NCBI GenBank assembly: GCA_031277165.1
Contig: JAISLT010000033.1
Span: 1-63,753 of the forward strand
DNA length: 63,753 nt
Source of the DNA: Spirochaetaceae bacterium
GTDB taxonomy: Bacteria > Spirochaetota > Spirochaetia > Treponematales > Breznakiellaceae
Reading direction: 5' to 3'
The translations under genes and the position numbers were made by a program. Shown here one piece after another: positions 51,829 to 61,241 of the stretch; the first letter of the stretch is position 1, and each line of letters begins with the position of its first letter. The notes below the pieces were generated by a model, which was not told where the DNA came from, searched no databases, and saw nothing but the letters and a program-made list of their open reading frames with translations.

Positions 51829-54800
51829 ATGTCGAATTGTAAAACCGGCTCCGGCGGCGGGAAGAACAAAAAATCCCCCCGGCGCTTAAGGAAGATCCTC
51901 CTAAAAATTCGCTGCGCCTGGGCGGTTCTTTTTATTCCGCTGGGGTGGAGCTGTACTCAGAACAGTCCACCCGCCCCCCGGACAGCATACCAAGGCCCCG
52001 TTTCAACCCGGTATCCCCGGTATAATTCTTACAGGGAAATTCCCGGAGTAACCCAGGAAGAAATTGACGCCATTGAAGCCTTTCGCAGGGCAGACCGGAT
52101 ATTTGTGTACGGCATGGTCAATTCTATGGAGTGCTTTAAGGGGCCCGCCGGCCCCGGGGGCTACGCCGCCCTGTTCTGCCGCCTGCTTAGCGATTTATTC
52201 GGAATACGCTTTAAGCCGGAGCTTAGGGAGTGGAACCAGCTTATGGCGGATCTGGATTCGGGAAGGGTCGATTTTACCGGGGAACTTTCCCCTACCCCGG
52301 AACGGCTTAAAAAATACAAAATGACCGAACCCATCGCGGAACGGATAATTGTTGTGACTACCCTTAAAGACAGGCCCTCCCCTATGACCGCCGGGGCCCG
52401 GTTTGGCTTCATGGAAGGAACCACCACCCGGAATCTGGCCGGTCCAAGCCTTGGGTACGACTTTGAGGCGGTACCCATTAAAACGGTGGACGAAGCCTAC
52501 GGTATGCTCCGCGGCGGAACCCTGGACGCTTTTTTTTGGGAACTCCAGGATGCCCTGCTGGAGGAATACCGGGATCTTAAAACAGAACCGTTTGTTCCCT
52601 TTATTTACAGCGCCGTATCGATGGCCGCCGTACAGCCCGAATTGGAACCGGTTATTTCGGTGGTGCAGAAATATTTAGATCAGGGCCTTTTTTATCATCT
52701 AATGGAACTGTACCGTCAGGGCCGCCGGGACTTCCTTTCATACCGGTTCGACTTTTCCCTGACGGAAGAAGAACGGCTATATGTAGAAGACCAATCGAAA
52801 AAGGGACCCATCCCCCTGCTGATCGAAACAGACAACTATCCCGTGGCTTTTTATAACCCCGCCGAACAAAAATGGCAGGGCATTGCCTGGGACATACTGG
52901 AAGAGATAAGCGCCATCAGCGGCCTGCGCTTTGAAGTAATAAACAGCACCGGAGCAAGCTGGGCAGAAACCATGGCAGCCATGGAACAAGGCAGGGCCGC
53001 GATGATTACCGAACTAATCAGAACCGCCGGCAGAGACGGACGCTTTCTGTGGGGAGAAAGCTACTCATCGGATAACTACGCGTTGATCTCCAGGGTTGAA
53101 CAGCAGAACATAGAAATCAACGACATCCCCAGCTTTCGGGTGGGGTTTGCCCGGGACACCGCCTATATGGAAACCTTTAAGAGGCTGTTTCCCCGGCACC
53201 CCAATGCGGTGGAATATCCCAGCATAAAGCTTGCCCTGGCGGCCCTGGAAAGGAACGAGATAGATCTTTTAATGGGAACGGAAAACATGGTCCTGTCCCT
53301 TACCAATTACCTGGAAAAACCGGGCTTTAAGGCAAACTTGATCTTCGACGTAGAATTTGATTCCGCCTTTGGATTTAACCAAAAGGAAGAAACGCTCCGG
53401 GCGGTGGTGGGCAAAGCCCAGGCTTTGGTAAACACCGGTACCATAGTCCGCCTGTGGCAAAGCAGGGTCTTTGATTACCGGGACGCGGTAATCCGGTTTA
53501 GGCAGCCCTATTTGATCCTGCTTTCGATCCTCTTTGGCGCCGTGATCATCCTGCTGGCGGCCCTCTTAAAAAAATTTCATGAATCCCGGCACAAACTGGA
53601 AATAATGGTCGGGGAAAGAACCAAGGAACTGGAAATCCAAAAGAACGCCGTCCAGACCGCCTACAATGTGAAGAACTATTTTCTGGCCAACATGAGCCAC
53701 GAACTGCGCACCCCCCTGAATGCGATCATCGGCCTTTCGCAGATGGAACTGGAAAGGGGCCATGGACAGTCCCGGGACAACCTTAGGGTCATTAATCATT
53801 CCGGGGTGATCCTCCTTAACATTGTCAACGATCTGCTGGATATTTCCAGCCTTGAGTCGGGAAAGATCACCCTAAGCCCGGCGGATTATTCCCTGCCGGC
53901 CTTTATCAGCGAGCTCTCCAATTCTGCCCGGCTTTTTATCGGAAAAAAGCAAATTGAATTTTTTCTTGAGGTGAACGAAAACCTGCCCCGCAAACTCCAC
54001 GGAGACAAGCAGCGGATAAGCCAAATTGTGAACAACCTGTTAAGCAACGCCGCTAAGTTTACCCCCTGTGGAAGGATTGTCCTTCGGGTGGATCTTGAAA
54101 AACCGGACCAGGACAGAGGGGGGATCCTTCTTGTTTTTGAAGTCCGGGACACGGGCATTGGCATTGAAAGCAGCCACATGGAAAAACTCTTTACCGATTA
54201 CGGCCAGGCGGACACAAGTACCAGCCGCTGCGCCGGTGGCACGGGGATGGGCCTTTTAATTGTAAAAAACCTTGCCCAAATGATGGGGGGAACCGTCCAT
54301 GCCGCCAGTGAATTTGGCCGCGGCAGTGTTTTTACCGCGGCACTATTCCAGGCCGTGGCGGATCCTTCCCCCTGGGACAGGGACACGGCGGAACGGCTTA
54401 GGACCTTTACCTGGACCGAAACCCCCAGGGAAAAACCCTGCCTTTCCTATGCCAGAGTTCTGGTGGTTGACGATGTCCCCACGAACCATGCGGTTGTCCG
54501 GGGAATGATGAAACCCTACAAGATAGCCGTTGATGCGGTTTCTTCGGGCCAGGAGGCGGTGGACCTTATGGCCAGGGCAGATGTCCGGTACGACGCTATT
54601 TTTATGGATCACATGATGCCCGGCATGGACGGCCTGGAAGCGGCCATACGGATCCGCGGACTGGACACCGGATATGCCAGGACCATTCCCATCATCGCCC
54701 TTACCGCCAACGCCCTTTCGGAAAACGAAGATCTGTTTTTAAAAAACGGCTTTAATGCTTTTATGACCAAGCCCATTAGCGCCGGTACTTTACACAATAT

Positions 54801-55530
54801 GCTGCTGGACTGGGTCCGGGATAAAGATAAAGAAAAAAACCTGGCCAAAGATACCCCGGAAAAATCACCGGCACCGGAAAAATCCGGCACGGCCGGAAAA
54901 ACCCTCCGTTTAGAAAAATACACCGTACCGGGGGTGGATCTTGCCGCCGGCGCGGCCCAGTTTGGGGATGAAGAAACCTACCTGGAAATTGTAAAGGTCT
55001 TTGTGAAGGATACCCCAAAACTGCTGGACAATATACAAAAATGCATCGACGGGTTCCGCATTGTATCCGCCGCCGCAACTTTGGAGGCGATTAAAAATTA
55101 CACTATTTTGGTCCATGGCATTAAAGGATCCTGTTATGGCATCTGCGCCACCCCCGTGGGGGATATGGCCAAAGAATTGGAAACCCTGGCAAAGGCCCGG
55201 GATTTTGCCAGGGTGGTGGAATTGAACACCGCCTTTGTGGGCACCGTAGAAAGGCTGATAAAAGAACTTAAACGAATTTTACCCCAGGACAAACCCCGGA
55301 CCGAAAGACCCGCCCCCGATCCCCGGTTACTTCAAAAGGTTTTAGCCGGCGCCAGAAGCTACAACATCGGCGAAATCCTCGACACCGTCAAAGAGCTTGA
55401 CCGGTACACGTACCGGGAAGGGGGAACCCTGGTGCATGATTTACGGATCGCCGCGGAAAATTATGAATATGCGGAAATAGTTACGCTCCTTAGCTCCCCC
55501 GGGGAACAGCCGCAAGACCCGGATCCGTAG
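51829..55530 (+). CDS. Hybrid sensor histidine kinase with two solute-binding domains
   Basis: A 1233-residue BvgS/EvgS-type kinase. After a signal/lipobox-like segment (VLFIPLGWSC) come two periplasmic type-3 solute-binding domains: about 85-300 and 325-560 (LLIETDNYPVAFYNPAEQKW). A membrane helix is near 562-582 (LILLSILFGAVIILLAALL), then the H-box NMSHELRTPLNAI (His624), N-box RISQIVNNLLSNAAKF, ATP loops DTGIGI and GTGMGLLIVKN, a receiver domain (IFMDHMMPGMDG, Asp927) and an Hpt domain (LVHGIKGSCYG, His1096). So the full phosphorelay is in one chain except the final regulator. The ATG at 51829 is chosen; in-frame ATGs at 51730 and 51796 are possible. The output regulator is not adjacent. 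Confidence 0.93.
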   Translation: MSNCKTGSGGGKNKKSPRRLRKILLKIRCAWAVLFIPLGWSCTQNSPPAPRTAYQGPVSTRYPRYNSYREIPGVTQEEIDAIEAFRRADRIFVYGMVNSMECFKGPAGPGGYAALFCRLLSDLFGIRFKPELREWNQLMADLDSGRVDFTGELSPTPERLKKYKMTEPIAERIIVVTTLKDRPSPMTAGARFGFMEGTTTRNLAGPSLGYDFEAVPIKTVDEAYGMLRGGTLDAFFWELQDALLEEYRDLKTEPFVPFIYSAVSMAAVQPELEPVISVVQKYLDQGLFYHLMELYRQGRRDFLSYRFDFSLTEEERLYVEDQSKKGPIPLLIETDNYPVAFYNPAEQKWQGIAWDILEEISAISGLRFEVINSTGASWAETMAAMEQGRAAMITELIRTAGRDGRFLWGESYSSDNYALISRVEQQNIEINDIPSFRVGFARDTAYMETFKRLFPRHPNAVEYPSIKLALAALERNEIDLLMGTENMVLSLTNYLEKPGFKANLIFDVEFDSAFGFNQKEETLRAVVGKAQALVNTGTIVRLWQSRVFDYRDAVIRFRQPYLILLSILFGAVIILLAALLKKFHESRHKLEIMVGERTKELEIQKNAVQTAYNVKNYFLANMSHELRTPLNAIIGLSQMELERGHGQSRDNLRVINHSGVILLNIVNDLLDISSLESGKITLSPADYSLPAFISELSNSARLFIGKKQIEFFLEVNENLPRKLHGDKQRISQIVNNLLSNAAKFTPCGRIVLRVDLEKPDQDRGGILLVFEVRDTGIGIESSHMEKLFTDYGQADTSTSRCAGGTGMGLLIVKNLAQMMGGTVHAASEFGRGSVFTAALFQAVADPSPWDRDTAERLRTFTWTETPREKPCLSYARVLVVDDVPTNHAVVRGMMKPYKIAVDAVSSGQEAVDLMARADVRYDAIFMDHMMPGMDGLEAAIRIRGLDTGYARTIPIIALTANALSENEDLFLKNGFNAFMTKPISAGTLHNMLLDWVRDKDKEKNLAKDTPEKSPAPEKSGTAGKTLRLEKYTVPGVDLAAGAAQFGDEETYLEIVKVFVKDTPKLLDNIQKCIDGFRIVSAAATLEAIKNYTILVHGIKGSCYGICATPVGDMAKELETLAKARDFARVVELNTAFVGTVERLIKELKRILPQDKPRTERPAPDPRLLQKVLAGARSYNIGEILDTVKELDRYTYREGGTLVHDLRIAAENYEYAEIVTLLSSPGEQPQDPDP

Positions 55531-55681
55531 CAGCCGCCTTGGAAGGATCTGTCCAATCTGCCCCTAAAGCCATGTGACCGTTGGCAAAATCCCTGTGTTA
55601 CTCAAAACCCCGGGGTTCTTGACACATTTTTATCCGGGATACACTTTCCTGCTTACCCGGAAAGATGAGCCTCCCCCGCGG

Positions 55682-55752
55682 AAGCGGGTTCTTGGGTATT
55701 AGACCCCACTGCGAATAAATCCATTGCGGATAACTGTTAAAACCGCTATACT
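55682..55752 (+). promoter_or_regulatory. 41-base repeat (inverted copy) and pheS promoter
   Basis: 55682-55722 is the exact reverse complement of 36734-36774. Two bases later TTGCGG (55724-55729), a 17-base spacer and TATACT (55747-55752) form a good promoter for pheS, with a leader of only about a dozen bases and AGGA before the ATG. Confidence 0.55.
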
Positions 55753-55769
55753 TCCCCAAAAGGAACGAT

Positions 55770-57443
55770 ATGGACGACATACAAAACACCGTCAAGAATC
55801 TGCATCCCCTGGAGGTCCGGGTCCTCCTTTCGTATACACAGGGGGACGAGTTAACCGCAGAAAAGATCGAAAAGGACCTGAACCTTAAGAGCGGGAACGG
55901 AAACCAGGCTTTGTCCTGGCTGGCCGGGAAGGGCATCGTGTCGGAACTGCGGCGGGAAACGAAATTTTTTTTTGAATTAACCGGCCTGGGACGGGAATGG
56001 AAAGAGAGGGGAACCCCCGAAGAGCGGTTGATAGAATATGTGCGGATAAAGCCGGGGCAGAAACTACCCGAAATTGCCGGGGTCCTTGGGTTGGACAATA
56101 AAGATATGGGCAGCGCCTTTGGGTCCCTTTCTAAACTGGGGGCCCTAACCATGGACGGCTCCAAGGGGCTTATTATGCCGGAGCAGGAACTTGTAAAGGG
56201 CCGTCCAGGCGGAAGGGCGGCGGAACATTTGACGCTGATCCGGGGCCTGCTTGAAAGGGCGGCGGAATTTGAGGCCGCAGGACGGCTTCTGGACCATGAG
56301 GGCCTTTCCGAAGCGGAACGCCTTGCCATGGGAAGCCTTGCCAAAAAGCGCGCCGCCGCCGCCGCCCCGTTCCGGGAAATTGACCGCGAAACCGTGGTGT
56401 TTGGCTTTACCGGTTCCACCCCCGAAACCGGCAGGGACACCCTGGCGGCGGCCCTAAAGGCGGCGGGGATCACCGGGGAGGAAACCGGGGCCCTTACGCC
56501 GGCAATGCTTGCCTCCGGGAGCTGGCGGGGAAAGACCTTCCGCTCCTACAACATAAAAGTGCCCCCCACCCGGCTTATCCCCGGGCGGACCAATCCCTAC
56601 GCAAAATTTCTGGAGGACGTAAAAGACAAGCTTGCCTCCTTGGGGTTTGAGGAATTTGACGGCCCCCTGGTAGAAACCGAATTCTGGAATTCCGACGCCC
56701 TCTTTATGCCCCAGTTTCACTCCGCCCGGGACATCCATGACGTATACCGGGTGGCGGGAAATGCAAGCCCCGGAAGGGGCGGCGAAGCCCAGGGGGCGGC
56801 TTCGGCCAAGGGCGCCCCGGCCTATGCGAGGATTATCGAAGAGCCCTGGCTTTCCAATGTGGCGGCGGCCCATGAATCGGGGGGAGCCACCGGCAGCCGG
56901 GGCTGGGGCTACGGCTTTGACAGGGAATTCACCCGGGCCCTTATCCTGCGCAGCCAGGGCACGGTACTGTCGGCCAAGACCCTTCCCCATGCGAAGATTC
57001 CGGGCAAGTACTTTGGGATTGTGCGCTGTTTCCGCTACGACCGGGTTGATGCGACCCATCTGCCGGATTTTTACCAGACCGAAGGTATTGTCCTGGGGGA
57101 GGATGTGAACCTTAAAACCCTTTTGGGGATGCTGGAAATGTTTGCCCTGGAAGTGGCCGGCGCAAAGGAAGTAAAATATGTTCCCGGTTACTTTCCTTTT
57201 ACCGAGCCGTCGGTGGAGGTTCACATTAAGCATCCCGTTCTGGGCTGGTTTGAACTGGGGGGGTCCGGCATCTTCCGCCCCGAAGTTACCGAAAGTCTGG
57301 GGGTCCATGTACCTGTGGCGGCCTGGGGAATCGGCATTGACCGCATGGCCCTTATGGCCCTGGGGCTTAACGATCTGCGGGAGCTTTTTAGCTGCGATAT
57401 AGAAAACGTAAGACTTAGGCGGACAAAGGCAGCGGCCGTATAA
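55770..57443 (+). CDS. pheS: Phenylalanyl-tRNA synthetase alpha subunit, archaeal/spirochaete type
   Basis: Catalytic subunit charging tRNA-Phe. At 557 residues it is the long archaeal/eukaryote-like PheS, with winged-helix N-terminal domains (NLHPLEVRVLLSYTQGDELT) instead of the bacterial coiled coil. Class II motifs are present: MPQFHSARDIHDVYRV, FGIVRCFRYDRVDATHLPDF, EGIVLGED, GWFELGGSGIFRPEV and a final GIGIDRMALMALG. Spirochaetes are known to carry this form. A ~104-base gap separates it from pheT, so they form an operon. Confidence 0.96.
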   Translation: MDDIQNTVKNLHPLEVRVLLSYTQGDELTAEKIEKDLNLKSGNGNQALSWLAGKGIVSELRRETKFFFELTGLGREWKERGTPEERLIEYVRIKPGQKLPEIAGVLGLDNKDMGSAFGSLSKLGALTMDGSKGLIMPEQELVKGRPGGRAAEHLTLIRGLLERAAEFEAAGRLLDHEGLSEAERLAMGSLAKKRAAAAAPFREIDRETVVFGFTGSTPETGRDTLAAALKAAGITGEETGALTPAMLASGSWRGKTFRSYNIKVPPTRLIPGRTNPYAKFLEDVKDKLASLGFEEFDGPLVETEFWNSDALFMPQFHSARDIHDVYRVAGNASPGRGGEAQGAASAKGAPAYARIIEEPWLSNVAAAHESGGATGSRGWGYGFDREFTRALILRSQGTVLSAKTLPHAKIPGKYFGIVRCFRYDRVDATHLPDFYQTEGIVLGEDVNLKTLLGMLEMFALEVAGAKEVKYVPGYFPFTEPSVEVHIKHPVLGWFELGGSGIFRPEVTESLGVHVPVAAWGIGIDRMALMALGLNDLRELFSCDIENVRLRRTKAAAV

Positions 57444-57546
57444 GCGCCGGGGATGGCAGGCTCTTTTTGGCGGCGGGTTTTTTGCTTCACCGTAATATGC
57501 ACAGGCGCCCCTTGTCCAAGGGACCTTTAATGGCATAGTATCATGT

Positions 57547-59304
57547 ATGCCCAAAATTGAAGTCAACGAAAAGGAATTTTTTACCCTCGCAGGCTGCCCC
57601 GGCGGTAAAAGCCGGTGGAATACCAAGGAACAATTTGAAGAGGCCCTAAGCTGCGCCAAGGCGGAACTTGACGGGGACAGCGATAAAAATCTTCCGGAAG
57701 AAGATCGGATTCTTAAGATAGAGCTTAACGATACCAACAGGCCCGACCTTTGGGGAACCGCGGGCTGCGCCCGGCAGCTTAATGTCTACCACGGGGGCAA
57801 GATCCCATCGTATTCTTTTTTTTCTTCCCCCCAAAACCCCCAGGGGGCGTCGTATACGGTCGTGGTAGAAAAATCCGTGCAAAAGGTACGGCCCTATTTG
57901 GCGGGTTTTGTTGCTGCGGGCAGGGCCATCAGCGACCCGATGCTGCGGGACATGATCCAAACCCAGGAAAAGCTCGCGTGGAATTTTGGCCGTAAACGGC
58001 GTACCATCTCCATGGGACTTTACCGTATCTCCATGATCCGGTGGCCCATTATCTATAAGGGGGTTGATCCCGGCAGCGTATCCTTTGTGCCCCTTCAATG
58101 GGAAGGACCCTTAACCCTTAGCGAGATCCTTAAGCAGCATCCCAAGGGAAAAGAATACGCCTTTATCCAGGCCCATGAACCTATCCATCCGCTCTTAACC
58201 GATTCCACCGGCGAGGTGCTTTCCTATCCGCCGATTATCAATTCCGCCGGCCTCGGGGCTGTTCAGGTGGGGGACAGGGATCTTTTTGTGGAGCTTACCG
58301 GAACGGACCAGGCTTCGGTTACCTTGGCCGCATCGATCGTGGCCTGCGACCTGGCGGATAACGGCTTTACCATCAAGCCGGTGGCGGTGGAGTACCAATA
58401 CGACACCCCCTTTGGAAGGACCTGTGTTACCCCCTATTACTTTCAAGAACCGGTGTTTTGCGCCCTTTCCCGGATTGAAAAATACCTGGGCGAAAAAATC
58501 GACGCCCCCGGCTGCGTAAAGGCCCTGGCCCGGATGGGTGTAAGGGCGGAGGAGGCCCATGATACCGAGCGCGGCGCCGCGGGGGAGGCGGTCCCCGGCG
58601 TCCGGGCATGGCCCCCGGAATACCGGAACGACTTTCTTCATGCCGCGGACGTTATGGAAGATATTATGATGGGCCGGGGGCTTACTACATTTAAACCCGA
58701 GCGGCCCCGGGATTTTACCGTGGGCCGGCTCAGCCCCGTTACCGTTTTTAGCCGCCGGATCAAGGAAATTATGATCGGCATGGGGTACCAGGAGATGATC
58801 TACAATTACCTGGGATCCTATAAGGACCTGGTGGAAAAAATGCGCGGCGCCGGGGAATCAATTATCCGCATATCCAACCCCATGACCGAAAACTACGAAT
58901 ATGCCCGGGACAGCATCCTGGCGTCTCTAATGCAGAGTGAATCCGCCTCGGGTCATGCCGCATATCCCCACCGGATCTTTGAAACAGGCAAGATCGTCCG
59001 GCTTGAGGGCAGTGACAACAGCGGAACCGTGACCCGCCAATATCTGGGCTTTCTTGAAGCTGGGAGCGATGCCAACTTTAATGGCATCGCCGCGGAACTT
59101 CAGACCCTGTTTTATTACCTTTCCCGTGAGTATAACATGGAGGAATCCGGCGACAGCCGCTTTATACCCGGCCGGGCGGCGGCAATTTTCTACAGGGACA
59201 AACCCGTGGGGGTGATGGGCGAACTCCACCCGGAACTGCTTGAAAACTGGGGGGTAACCGTTCCCTGTACGGCCTGCGAACTGGACGCGGAGGCCCTCTT
59301 ATAA
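57547..59304 (+). CDS. pheT: Phenylalanyl-tRNA synthetase beta subunit, archaeal/spirochaete type
   Basis: Partner of PheS, 585 residues, the short archaeal-type beta chain lacking the bacterial N-terminal EMAP/anticodon modules. It starts MPKIEVNEKEFFTLAG and shows LNDTNRPDLWGTAGCARQL, the B3/4-type editing region (NSAGLGAVQVGDRDLFVELT) and the B5/catalytic-like core (YQEMIYNYLG, NPMTENYEYARDSIL, FETGKIV). The C-terminus reads KPVGVMGELHPELLENWGV. Both subunits being archaeal-type makes the assignment to spirochaetes firm. Confidence 0.95.
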   Translation: MPKIEVNEKEFFTLAGCPGGKSRWNTKEQFEEALSCAKAELDGDSDKNLPEEDRILKIELNDTNRPDLWGTAGCARQLNVYHGGKIPSYSFFSSPQNPQGASYTVVVEKSVQKVRPYLAGFVAAGRAISDPMLRDMIQTQEKLAWNFGRKRRTISMGLYRISMIRWPIIYKGVDPGSVSFVPLQWEGPLTLSEILKQHPKGKEYAFIQAHEPIHPLLTDSTGEVLSYPPIINSAGLGAVQVGDRDLFVELTGTDQASVTLAASIVACDLADNGFTIKPVAVEYQYDTPFGRTCVTPYYFQEPVFCALSRIEKYLGEKIDAPGCVKALARMGVRAEEAHDTERGAAGEAVPGVRAWPPEYRNDFLHAADVMEDIMMGRGLTTFKPERPRDFTVGRLSPVTVFSRRIKEIMIGMGYQEMIYNYLGSYKDLVEKMRGAGESIIRISNPMTENYEYARDSILASLMQSESASGHAAYPHRIFETGKIVRLEGSDNSGTVTRQYLGFLEAGSDANFNGIAAELQTLFYYLSREYNMEESGDSRFIPGRAAAIFYRDKPVGVMGELHPELLENWGVTVPCTACELDAEALL

Positions 59305-59375
59305 AGACCATAAGCGCCGGGACCGGAGCTTCGCTGTGGTTACATTTCCTTAGATGCTGCGGGTCAAGCTTAGGG

Positions 59376-60473
59376 CTACCGCAGCGTTACCCTAATTACC
59401 CGGCCATTGGCAAGTTTAATTACCCCCCGCAGACTGTGGGTCCCGTTTTTTTTGTAGGGAGAATTGTCCGCTATGGCCCTGGGATCCAGGATCTTTACTT
59501 TAAGTCCCAGAAAGCTCCGCTGAAGGCGGAATATCTGGCTGTTTTCGCTGCCTATGCCCGGTAAAATTGCCGCCGGCGAATTAAGCAGGACCCCGCCAAA
59601 GGCGGGAAGCCGCTTTATAAGGGTTTCCTGTTCGTCGGTTATAATGAGCTCTTTTATCCTAAAGACCCGCCGGAACAGCAGAATTAGGAGGATCAACAGG
59701 ATAAGCACTATGATTCCCCCGGCAATGGCAGGCAGGATCAGCTTTTCCATCCGCCGGGCCCGCTCTTCCTCTTCCATCCGGATCCGCTCTGCTTCTATCC
59801 GGGCCCGCTCTTCCTCTTCCAGGCTGCCTATCTGGGATCCAAGCTCGATCCCCTGCATATCCGATCCGGTGGTTTGAAGGACCGAGTTAGGAACGGCCGA
59901 GGCTATTTCCTGGGCATCCGTATTGCCCCCTATGCCGATGATATAAAAGAACCAGCTTCCCCGGGAAATTTTTTCGCCCAGGGACTTAAAATTTTCATCT
60001 ATCGAAAGATCCACCCCCCGGTATTTGCTTCCCCAGGGCGGGGCATTCATGCCGTCGGTAATAAAGAGGATTATCCGCCTAGTCCCCGCTTCTTCGTTCC
60101 GGTCCAGGATCTCCGCCAGTTTTTCCATGGCAATGCCGATGTCGGTAAAACCATTATCCGGTTTAACCCGGCGGATATCCGAAACAAGGGCGGTCTTGTC
60201 GGCATCGGAGGCAATGCGCCGGGAAAAAATCTCCCCGGCGCTGTCCCCGAATGTGACCAGGGTAAAGGTATCGCCGGTTTTTACCACGCCGTTAATGAGT
60301 TCCCTGTCCAGGTAATCCTGGACATTGGTAAATTTATCCTGCTCCTCCATGCTGCGCGATACATCGAGGATTACAAATATATCCCGTCTGGCCGCATTTA
60401 TATCTTCCTGGCTTTGGCCAAAAAGAAAAAGGGCGCTTGATAAAATAAAGGCCGATAAAAGCAGTTTTTTCAT
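59376..60473 (-). CDS. Exported VWA-domain membrane protein
   Basis: A 365-residue protein with a signal peptide (LLLSAFILSSALFLFG). Residues about 30-210 are a von Willebrand A domain with a full MIDAS: DVSRS (Asp37, Ser39, Ser41), the Thr in GFTDIGIAM and ITDGMNAPPWG. A charged helix (EEERARIEAERIRMEEEERA) leads to one membrane helix (about 245-270), then a C-terminal domain of about 95 residues. The VWA domain is likely periplasmic and binds a protein partner through Mg2+. Role unknown. Confidence 0.85.
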   Translation of the reverse strand: MKKLLLSAFILSSALFLFGQSQEDINAARRDIFVILDVSRSMEEQDKFTNVQDYLDRELINGVVKTGDTFTLVTFGDSAGEIFSRRIASDADKTALVSDIRRVKPDNGFTDIGIAMEKLAEILDRNEEAGTRRIILFITDGMNAPPWGSKYRGVDLSIDENFKSLGEKISRGSWFFYIIGIGGNTDAQEIASAVPNSVLQTTGSDMQGIELGSQIGSLEEEERARIEAERIRMEEEERARRMEKLILPAIAGGIIVLILLILLILLFRRVFRIKELIITDEQETLIKRLPAFGGVLLNSPAAILPGIGSENSQIFRLQRSFLGLKVKILDPRAIADNSPYKKNGTHSLRGVIKLANGRVIRVTLR

Positions 60474-60721
60474 AGATCCCTCACAAGAACAGCATAGTCC
60501 CCCCGCTTGCGCGGGTTTCCCCTAGTATAGACCAAAATCAGTAAAATAACAAGGCAAACATTTCCCAAACAAATACCGCTGTTCCAAAACTTAGGTTTTC
60601 GGACAGCTTCCTTAGATAATTACACCGGGAATTCCGGATATGTGCAGAATTCCCGGGGATAATCGCGGAAAGCCTCTTTGTGTGGCAAATTTGTTCCACT
60701 AAACTAAAGCGGGAAAAACCG
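60474..60721. repeat. Intergenic palindromes, no gene
   Basis: Contains GCTGTTCCAAAAC.../...GGTTTTCGGACAGC at about 60578-60607 and CCGGGAATTC.../...GAATTCCCGG at about 60628-60657, both hairpin-forming. The first belongs to the CAAAAC/GTTTTG palindrome family found at 1754, 3711, 41385, 50190 and 51784. Confidence 0.5.
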
Positions 60722-61126
60722 TTAAGCGCCCAGGACCTTAACGTATACCTTCCGGGTCCGGGGGCCGTCGTACTCGGTGAACCATATTCCCTGCCAGGTT
60801 CCCAGGAGCAGTCTGCCGCCGGATACAATAATTGTCGTGGAAGGGCCCACCAGGGAGGCCTTGGTATGGGCCGCGGAATTGCCCTCGCCATGAAGAAATT
60901 CCGGGCGATCCGGGGAAATATGATCTAGGGCTACTCCTACGTCGTGGGGAACATCCGGGTCGGCGTTTTCGTTTATTGTTACCGCCGCCGTGGTGTGGGG
61001 TATAAAGACCACACAGATCCCTTCGGTAATTTTAGAGGCCCCCACCGCCCTTTGTACCTCGGCGGTGATGTTGATCCACTGGTTTTGCCGCCGGGAGCTA
61101 AGGGTAAATTCGCTTAAACTATCCAT
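60722..61126 (-). CDS. YjbQ/UPF0047 family protein
   Basis: A 134-residue cytoplasmic protein with the family signature: FIPHTTAAVTINENADPDV, then NSAAHTKASLVGPSTTIIVS and LLLGTWQGIWFTEYDGPR. Conserved His, Asp, Ser and Trp surround a small cavity; a weak thiamine-phosphate synthase activity was reported for the family, but the true role is not settled. I start at the ATG at 61126; the open frame continues 63 codons upstream across the Na/Pi gene boundary and is not conserved. Confidence 0.92.
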   Translation of the reverse strand: MDSLSEFTLSSRRQNQWINITAEVQRAVGASKITEGICVVFIPHTTAAVTINENADPDVPHDVGVALDHISPDRPEFLHGEGNSAAHTKASLVGPSTTIIVSGGRLLLGTWQGIWFTEYDGPRTRKVYVKVLGA

Positions 61127-61241
61127 GGAGTCCGGTTCCCCCTTACGCTTTGAATTCTTGTCCCAGTTTGTTGCGTCGCTTCGTTCATACCGGGACCATA
61201 CACAGACCCCAAGGAGGCGAAGATTGGCGCCCCCATCTGCA

